Shown: in pieces, positions 56,692-64,000 of the stretch
Numbering within the stretch: position 1 is the first letter of the stretch
Layout of the letters: each line of letters opens with the position of its first letter
Assembly: GCA_032718475.1 (NCBI GenBank)
Contig: JAUCBJ010008602.1
Span: 35,976-99,975, forward strand
From: Nemertoderma westbladi
Lineage: Eukaryota; Xenacoelomorpha; Nemertodermatida; Nemertodermatidae
Direction: 5' to 3'
DNA length: 64,000 nucleotides
The notes under the pieces: model-generated
What the model was told of the DNA's origin: nothing
The model's database searches: none
The model's input: only the letters and a program-made list of their open reading frames with translations
Program-made: the position numbers and the translations under genes

Positions 56692-59309
56692 AACGAGAGA
56701 AAGCCGCCCCAATATTAGATTATTACAACAACATATCCATTGGGTAAGAAAGTGGAGGAGAGCCAGCCCGTCTCTTAATTTTTTACTTTATATTACGCGA
56801 TCAATTTTCACTCATCTCGTCATGAACCCAACATGTATGTAACCTTTTGTTAAATTTGTTGGCTATGCGTTTGCGGTTGTTTGGGCGGAGTGTGGTAGGC
56901 CTACACTTTTCACACTTAAATATTTTGGTTGTGAAATGTTACAGGGCATAGCGTTCTGAGATATTTCATTTATATTTTAATATGTGAGGAAGAAGAACAT
57001 AAAACGTTATTTACTATATATGTAACAAAATAATTGTTTTCGTGTGTAACTTGGAAGCCTCCCCAAATAGTTGATATACAATTATATTTAAAATTATTTC
57101 CATGGTCATGGTCATTCACCCGTCTTTAGTTAGAAATTTGTTTGCATGAAAGACAGTTTAGTTTAGTTTTTGCTGATTTATTATCTCTTATCTGACTGGG
57201 GTAATAATAAAGGATAGGATAAATGGAAGCAAAGTGTGACAGTAACAAATATTTCCCCGTCACCCTAGCATGTCTTAAGTATATGATATATCAAAGGGGG
57301 AAGTTTGGATTCACTGCATAAATGCAGTTCACCAATCTTCCCCCGAATGCACACTGTAACTTCCCCCTTCCCACAAATATCCACTGTTGAATTAATTTGA
57401 AGCGATATAATAAGTACACGAAGTGGGGCCTTCGCGCAGCACGTGAAATGAGTTAATGCTAAGTATCAACTCGAAAGGATTATAAAAACATAGGAGAAGA
57501 TTTTCCCGGAAAACGTTAACCCTCTAGCGGGAGACTGGGTAACTGAAGAAGGAAGGATTAGTTTCCCTACAAAGCCACAGCCTATGGTCTATTACATATC
57601 TACCAAGTTTCCGATTGACGGATCATAAATAACGAAATGTTGGAAGGTTTTCACTTTCATACATTTAGCCCTCTAGCGGCATATTAAAGAACTACGGATC
57701 GATCACCTTCCTCACAAAGACGAGGCATGTGGTCTAGTACATACCGGTACTGTATATTCCAAAATTCAGCTTAAATAGATTAAGATCAAGGAATTCGCGA
57801 AGGTTATCACTTTCCTACATTTCGCCCTCTAGCGGCAGACTCGAAAACTCCGGACCGATTACTGTCCACACAAAGACTTAGGATGTCTTCTAGTACATAT
57901 ATGACAAGTTTCAGCGTAATCAGATCATAAACAACTAAATGGAAGAATAATTTCACATTCGGGACATTTCGCCCTCTAGCGGCAGACTGGAGAACTGCAG
58001 ACAGATTAGCCTCCTTTGAAATTTACAGCTAATGGTCTAGTACATACTTCCCAAGTTTCAGCTTAAACGGATTAAAACCAAAGAAATGGGTGGCCATTTA
58101 ATGTTTAGACTTGTGGCCCTCTACCGGCAGACTGGAAAACTTCGGACCGATTACAATCCACACAAAGACTCAGGATGTCATCTAGTACATATATGACAAG
58201 TTTCAGCGTAATCAGATCATAAACAACTAAATGGAAGAATAATTTCACATTCGGGACATTTCGCCCTCTAGCGGCAGACTGGAGAACTGCAGACAGATTA
58301 GCCTCCTTTGAAATTTACAGCTAATGGTCTAGTACATACTTCCCAAGTTTCAGCTTAAACGGATTAAAAGCAAAGAAATGGGTGGCCATTTAATGTTTAG
58401 ACATGTGGCCCTCTAGCGGGAGACCATTGCACTGATGGTGTCTGAAAGTCTCTCAAAAATCTCAACTTTTGCTCATATTGATACCTACAAATTTTCAACT
58501 TGGCAGCTTTAAATCCGACAAAGTTATTAGCATGTCAAAATCGTAACGACGACGACAACGACGACGACGACGACGACAACGACGACGACGACGACAACTA
58601 TTTGCATAAATTGACCCACCCCCTAACAGTGTCAATTCGCTAAGGCTCCGCCAACTTCGTGGCTCGCCCCACAAAATTGTGCGAGTTTTTAATTGTGTGG
58701 TCCAATTGTTATTTGATTTCTATTTATTATTTAAAGTGCATTTAATATCACACTGGTTTTTAGAATATTATACTATACAACCTTATGTTTTATTAATTTA
58801 CCCAATCGAAGCCTCATAAGGGCCGGTTATTAGTACGCATATCCCCTAATGCGCTCAGTAAGGTTCAAACAACATATTAATATGAAAATAAAGTATCTGC
58901 AAAGAAAAGAACCCAATACTATATAATTTGACCTTATTAAAAAATTTGCACTTTTGCACACTTATTTGTACAAATGCACTTTAGCAGATCGTAATGGTGG
59001 CTCTTATTTAACAAACTTATGTTTATCCTCTACCGATCTACGATGGTGTATGATCAAGTGTCAGTCGCTAAAAGTGTCAAAAATACAATTTAATAAATCT
59101 GGATTTGCGATTTTGGACCATATTCATGGACATTTTTAAGTCACTTTATAGACATAAAAAGTTAAACAAATGTTACGATTACAGTTAGAAATCATTCCAA
59201 ACTACATTTTAATCCAAAAAATAACATTCTACGATGAATAGAACTGGAAATAACAGTGTTTGAAATATCGAAAAAATGTTCACTATTTAAGTGCATTTTG
59301 CACTAAGTG
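56692..59309. repeat. Dispersed repeat X, copy 2, with two insertions
   Basis: The same sequence as 22427-23608, interrupted by about 180 bp (57124-57303) and by a ~1.25-kb insertion (57419-58671). The flanks resume exactly: AATAAGTACA before and ACAAAATTGTGCGAG after the second insertion, against AATAAGTACAAAATTGTGCG in copy 1. Confidence 0.85.
57419..58671. mobile_element. Non-autonomous insertion with CCCTCTAGCGG minisatellite
   Basis: It is inserted in repeat X copy 2, and an ACA flank is present on both sides. Its ends carry GTGGGGC/GCCCCAC in inverted orientation, with CGAAG/CTTCG words nearby. The interior has seven CCCTCTAGCGG-containing units about 147 bp apart (57521, 57669, 57824, 57972, 58117, 58263, 58409), partly as a 293-bp dimer, and an (AACGAC/GAC)n microsatellite at 58546-58597. 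It has no coding capacity. The exact borders are uncertain by a few bases. Confidence 0.7.
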
Positions 59310-61235
59310 CACAGAAGTCTTTTCCCAAGTTTTATCCTATTTCACACACTACAATCTATCCTCTATCCAATGAAAAAAGTTTCAGATTAAACGGCCCTGT
59401 AGAACCGAAGTTATTTATGTTTAAAAATAGTCACTCGAAAATTTCAAATTCTCTTGGTCACATAGTCTGTAGTGGTTATCAATCACGTTAATGAAACCTA
59501 AGTTCGCGGGTTCGAAATCCAATATTGACCTGACCATTCTTAATTTTTTTGCAAAAAAAAATTATTTTTATTTTTTCACTAAAATCGCTCTAACTTCGGT
59601 TCTGGTGGTCCAAATTCAATAAAATTGGTATATTCTTTGCCGTAATTTTTTTCTTAATCTTTTGAGAAGGGGTTATTTTTGGCCCCAAAAAAATTAAAAA
59701 AAGGGCCAAAATAACGCGATATTTTTCGACCCTTAAAATTCGTAATTTTAATTATATATGTTAAGATAAAAGATAGCGGAGTTAATTTGATACTTTTTAC
59801 AGGTACTTTTGGCGCAATACGCTAAATTATAATGGAATAGCGATTTGTTAAAAAAAAAAATTTTTCGTCCCTTTTTCTAAATATTATATTTCACACGATC
59901 GCCTGCCGCTCCAGTTTTATAATACCTCCGGCGCTGTGATTAACGCTGTTAGATAGATAATTTAACGCACTATAAGTCTGTGTAAACAAATCTCCCGTAA
60001 GTTAAGTAGTTTTCGAGCTAGACGATTTCCCGCGAAGCAAGTTTGAAGCGCGAAATTATAGTTTTGGCCCTCATTTTTATAATATCATCCTTGGAGCAAA
60101 ACCGATCGCATATTTGAATTCCCCGTATGGATATTGACTGTATAGAATGTACCTTAACCAACTAAAGTTAAACATAAAAAATTATTCGATAAAAACTACT
60201 TTACAAATTCTGGCCCTTTTTGGCCCCTATTGCCGACATATTTTTTGTACCCCCATTCGATAGGAACGTAGCCCCAATGGTCTTCTACGAGTTTCATAAA
60301 AGAATTAGTGGATTCCTACCCGCGTTGTCGAATTAAACATTTCGGAAATAAGTTTTCCAAAAAAGACGGACAAAAACGTACAAATTTACAGCCCCTTTTT
60401 CCACCCGAAATTTTAATAAATATCTTACCCCCATTCGATACGAAGGTAGTACCACTCTTCCCCTTTCCAACCGCGTTACTTTCGTCCCCGTACGATTAAT
60501 ATTAGCCGAGTTATAGCGGATCCCGCAAAGTCATTTTGTCCGTTTTTTCAACTTTGACGGACATTTTCGGAAAAAAGGCGTGGTAATCTTTTTTGAAAAA
60601 AAAAACGAATTCACTAATTAATCCCTTCTATCGTATCCCGGCGTCGGCTAAGCAATAACCTAGGGTTTTTTCGAGCCACTGTAGAGCGCCTTTCAAACAA
60701 AAATTTTAAAATTGTCGAAAAAATGACGGATTTTTGTCCGCCGTGTCCGTCGAAGGGTTAGATTTAATAATGTTAGAGTTGCTAATATCTTAGAATTCCG
60801 AGCCGCTCCCCTGGTGAGAAAATAAAAAAATTTGGTCTGTTCCTTCATCGAAAAGTCCCCCAGAATCCCAAGTTAACCTATATAGTTAGCGATGGCCTGC
60901 GGCTTTAGGAGCGGCCGCGGTATTCACCTCCCTACATAGCGGCCGCGGCGGTGTTGCGTCAAATGGAGAAATATTTATCCCACCAAGTTTCGCTCTCAGT
61001 ATACCAAAATTTTCCAAAACTAATATTCAACAACATGTGGCAATTTGGTTTTAAAATAATGATATTGTTCTAGAATGATAGCTATTTTTCTAAAACATGT
61101 CAGTTTTAATTTAGCAGCGCTCCTATGGCAACAATTACTATATTCCAGAATTTTATGACACATGTAGAATTGTAAGACCAGTAGCTATCTTTTTCAGGAG
61201 ACCCGAAGAATTTATATTGAGTTCTTAGACTACTA
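59310..61235. other. Non-coding region 3' of repeat X
   Basis: No gene is supported. Runs of A and T, repeated TTTTGGCCC words, two TACCCCCATTCGATA words (about 60249 and 60428) and two GCGGCCGCGG sites (about 60912 and 60940) are visible. A tRNA-like stretch is listed separately. Confidence 0.4.
59456..59530 (+). other. Degraded tRNA-like sequence (possible SINE head)
   Basis: An A-box-like TAGTCTGTAGTGG and a B-box-like GGTTCGAAATCC are spaced as in a tRNA gene. GGTCA at the 5' end can pair with TGACC at the 3' end. The T stem is mismatched, so it is not a working tRNA. It resembles the valine-type layout only loosely. A T/A-rich tail follows. Confidence 0.35.
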
Positions 61236-61411
61236 CATCATGTTTGTTATTTTGCCATCTCCATGACAACCAGTGATAACACCAAGTCAGCTACCGATTC
61301 AGATTTGTTATCATATCAAAATGAATGGCCAGAGGCTAGGTCTTCCCAAAAATACAAGTTCCAGATGGTTTCCAAAAATTATCCCCTATGCTGGCTGGCC
61401 CATGGACTACC
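61236..61411 (+). repeat. Second copy of the short ORF module
   Basis: It matches the reverse complement of about 54300-54475, from GTTATTTTGCCATCTCCATG through ATG at 61321 (MNGQRLGLPKNTSSRWFPK). It diverges after ATGGACTAC, followed by a donor-like GAGGTAAGT. Confidence 0.7.
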
Positions 61412-61635
61412 AGAGGTAAGTTGAAGAGTGCGGCATTTTTAAGAGACACCACATCGACTCTATATAGTATAGGATGCCCGTTGCACTCACCCACTCGACT
61501 GTTGTATGGTTGACACTGTTGATGTATGTCCCAGTTCCGTTGGTAGCAGCCATGGGCTGGTGGCATTTCTTATGCCGAAACAAACTATGTTAGCATTCTG
61601 ACAGACAGCACCCTGTTCATCTCATGCTAATACCG
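61412..61635. other. Spacer before LINE
   Basis: No feature could be supported; the short minus-strand ORF 61336-61566 overlaps the duplicated module antisense and is not credible. Confidence 0.3.
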
Positions 61636-64000
61636 CCCCAATACTCCCACAGAAGATCTTATTGATGTGATTCTGTCTGCACTCAACAGCACACCAGGAA
61701 AATATAATAGCCCTGTTATTATAGGTGGAGACTTCAATGCACGGTTCGACCAACCGGACAACCTCAAGGAATTCACCCATCTCTCAACGTTTAGGCGAGG
61801 AAGGAATATTCAATCAAAACGACCTATCCAAGCCGACTTATATGTGCCACAATGGTACAAGTATCATTGACATAATGTTTGCCAATATTCAACTAGTCTC
61901 ATCAACATACCCATCTCCTGGAATTCGGAAACATATCCCTGTTGTAATGAAATAGGAAGGCTCTTCAGAGTTGACAGACCCACCCCAACAGAACAACCGG
62001 AAACGGGGCTCTAACCTGGAGTCCTTGCGGCATGAACCCAGGCTGTCTGAAGTGGCAGCAATCCTTGACGATAAGGATGTCGATAATGCGTACCAGATTC
62101 TCACTGAAGCGATAAAGGACTCGGCTCCGCTAAAGTGCTCAAATAATTGTCAATCACAACCATGGTTTGATAAACAGTGCTACGATATGCGGCAAGAAAT
62201 CCTTTCACTCCACCATGATGCTAAAACGAATGCAGACCTACGGGGAACCCTCTGTCTTTGCAAAAGGAAATACATGGAACTTCAGCTAGAGAAACAAAAA
62301 ATGTATAATGAAAAAGTTGAGCTCAAACTCATAATGGAATCCGAGCAACATCCATTTAAATGGTGCAGTGACTTCCATCATCAACTCAGCTGTCCAGTTT
62401 ACCTTGAAAAATAGGATGGAGGAACATTTTGGTACTTGTTCTCATCCCTAGAACCAACAATGGAGCTAAACAGCTCTAGTGAGTTTATCTCTTCGGTGCC
62501 AGATGAGATTAACGATGAGTTCACCAAAGAAGAGGTAGCCTCTCAATTCAATAGCAGACCTAATGGAAAATCGAGTGGGCCAGACAACATCTCGTACGAG
62601 ACCTTGAAAGCTGCACTCCCTCTGACGATTCTCTTGTGGACCATGCTACTGAATGTCTGTTTCAAGGCCAGCAGGGGAGTAGAGTCCTGGATAGAGAGTA
62701 TTATGAAGGTCCTTTACAAGGGCAAGGGCCCTCGAGACTTACCTGACAAGTACAGAGGTATTGCACTCCTTCGAAACCCGTATAAGATTTTCTCTGGAAT
62801 AATAGAAAAGCGCATGCGTAAATGGCTCAATGAACACATCCCGCCCAATCAATATGGCTTTATGTGAGGAAAGTCAACAATAGAACTGCTAACCAATTTA
62901 ATAAACAGAGCTTCGGAGAACCTATCAACCCCACGGCTACCCCTCTATGTAGCATTTGTTAACTTTAGAAAGACCTTCTATAGCGTCCCCCGCCAATGGT
63001 TCCTAGACAAACTTTCAGCGATGTTCTCAATACGAGGTCGAATCTTCAAACTCCTTCGATGGATCATATATTCTAATCAGTCAAGATATCCGATGGTCTT
63101 TGCACAACAAACCCAATACCACAGTCTAGAGGTTTTCAACAGGGTGATGGCCTTAGTCCTTACCTATTCATCCTCTACATACTTGATCTGGGGTCATGGA
63201 TTAAAGAAGCTGCACTCAGCATCATAACCCATTTCTTCGCTGATGATGTCGTGTTCTACACTGATTCCTGCAAAACACTCCACAGGGGACTTGATGCACT
63301 TTCTCAGTTGGTCCGCCCTAAATAGACTCGAAGTCAACCTCACAAAAACAGAGGTGAAAACACAGAACATTCCGACGAGGCTTGCTCGTCTTGCTCATGC
63401 CTTGCTCGTCCCGACTCCTTCAATAATCGCGGAATTCGACTCAATATCACTAATACATATCTCGGAGTGACCATAACACCGACTCTATCATTCTCGAAGC
63501 ACATCTCAATCAAAACCTGCAAAGCGTTAAAGGGAATCCATTCAATTCAAAATCCTCGCTCGCCTCTCACTTAAAACAGCAGCCAAACTGTTTGTATCAA
63601 AATAAGACCAATAATTAGTTACGCCATTCAAATATACTGGATACACCTCACTCCAACAAACTTTGAAAAATTATACAAAATTAAAGCGGTTTACATTAAA
63701 CGCTGCATGGGTCTCCATAAATCGACACAAAACCGACTTGCTCTCGCCCTTCATCTACAGGAACACTTATGTGTCGAATCTCAGGTTACATTAAATCTGC
63801 CCAGAACATTTGGCCTATGAACAATACGTCGAACTCCAAGAGATTAAAATAGCCGAAATTCCTCCTGAATTCTGGCAATCACCGGGTTTTACAAACAGAA
63901 GCTGGACAGAGTCCAACCAACCGCTGGACAAAGTCCAACGTGACATGTTGCCATGGGTTCCACAACTTAATTTGTTGTACGACGGGATATCACGGTGTTC
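61636..64000 (+). pseudogene. Second LINE (APE endonuclease and RT), decayed, runs off the window
   Basis: Plus-strand pieces of a non-LTR retrotransposon ORF2. They are the endonuclease catalytic motif GGDFNAR (about 61724), a conserved linker (61971-62414; SQPWFDKQCYDMRQEI), RT blocks (62436-62867; SRPNGKSSGPDNISYETL, DLPDKYRGIALLRNPYKI, PNQYGF), and further palm pieces with the catalytic FADDVVFY at about 63234. The remaining C-terminal region to the window end is out of frame in several places. There are many frameshifts and at least one in-frame stop (about 62867), so it is inactive. Motif sequences differ clearly from the LINE at 1-1619, so it is a different family. The clade was not resolved. 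Confidence 0.85.

Noticed and set aside
59456-59530. Functional tRNA gene
   Set aside because: The T stem is mismatched and the anticodon stem is weak; kept only as a tRNA-like remnant.

Overview
This is a eukaryotic, AT-rich, repeat-dominated window. It has single-pass exons with splice-like borders, LTR and non-LTR retroelements, satellites and microsatellites, and no operons or bacterial genes. The vocabulary (BEL/Pao elements, frequent TACCGGTA and AGGCCTAC words, an Mx/dynamin-like host GTPase) fits a marine invertebrate. The phylum cannot be fixed from sequence alone.

Layout. 1-8205: a LINE on the minus strand, split in two by a 5.8 kb BEL/Pao LTR retrotransposon (copy A, 1625-7408) with an exact 5-bp target duplication (AATAC). 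8206-17491: mostly non-coding, with a ~49-bp tandem array, a 2.3 kb 31-bp satellite with higher-order structure, a ~27-bp array, several G tracts and one candidate membrane-protein exon (minus, 14485-14965). 17492-19617: a GC-richer island with a coding-like ORF and broken frames including a PHD-like zinc finger, abutting a fragment of an integrase-like transposase gene. 19990-23612: non-coding AT-rich DNA and repeat X copy 1. 23613-33114: BEL/Pao copy B, which has lost its 5' LTR. 35383-37590: a large exon of an Mx/dynamin-like GTPase (minus). 37920-54198: BEL/Pao copy C, 16.3 kb, with two 1147-bp LTRs and a perfect CCCCT target duplication. 54211-61635: inverted repeats, a short duplicated ORF module, and repeat X copy 2 carrying a nested insertion. 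61636-64000: a decayed second LINE on the plus strand, running off the window.

The main biology is the BEL/Pao family. Copy C has a ~2.7 kb leader, a 2155-codon Gag-protease-RT-RNase H frame with an N-terminal extension, an integrase separated by a small frameshifting deletion, a ~1.6 kb structured non-coding stretch, and an extra downstream gene that is not envelope-like. A and B retain that downstream gene but lack RT and integrase, and they share one RT-deletion junction. B and C share a different deletion inside the downstream gene that A lacks. The pattern looks like non-autonomous derivatives that recombine with full-length relatives. LTR pairs are nearly identical (by eye about 0.4% different in A, about 0.8% in C), so activity was recent. 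No copy has a fully open coding set as read here.
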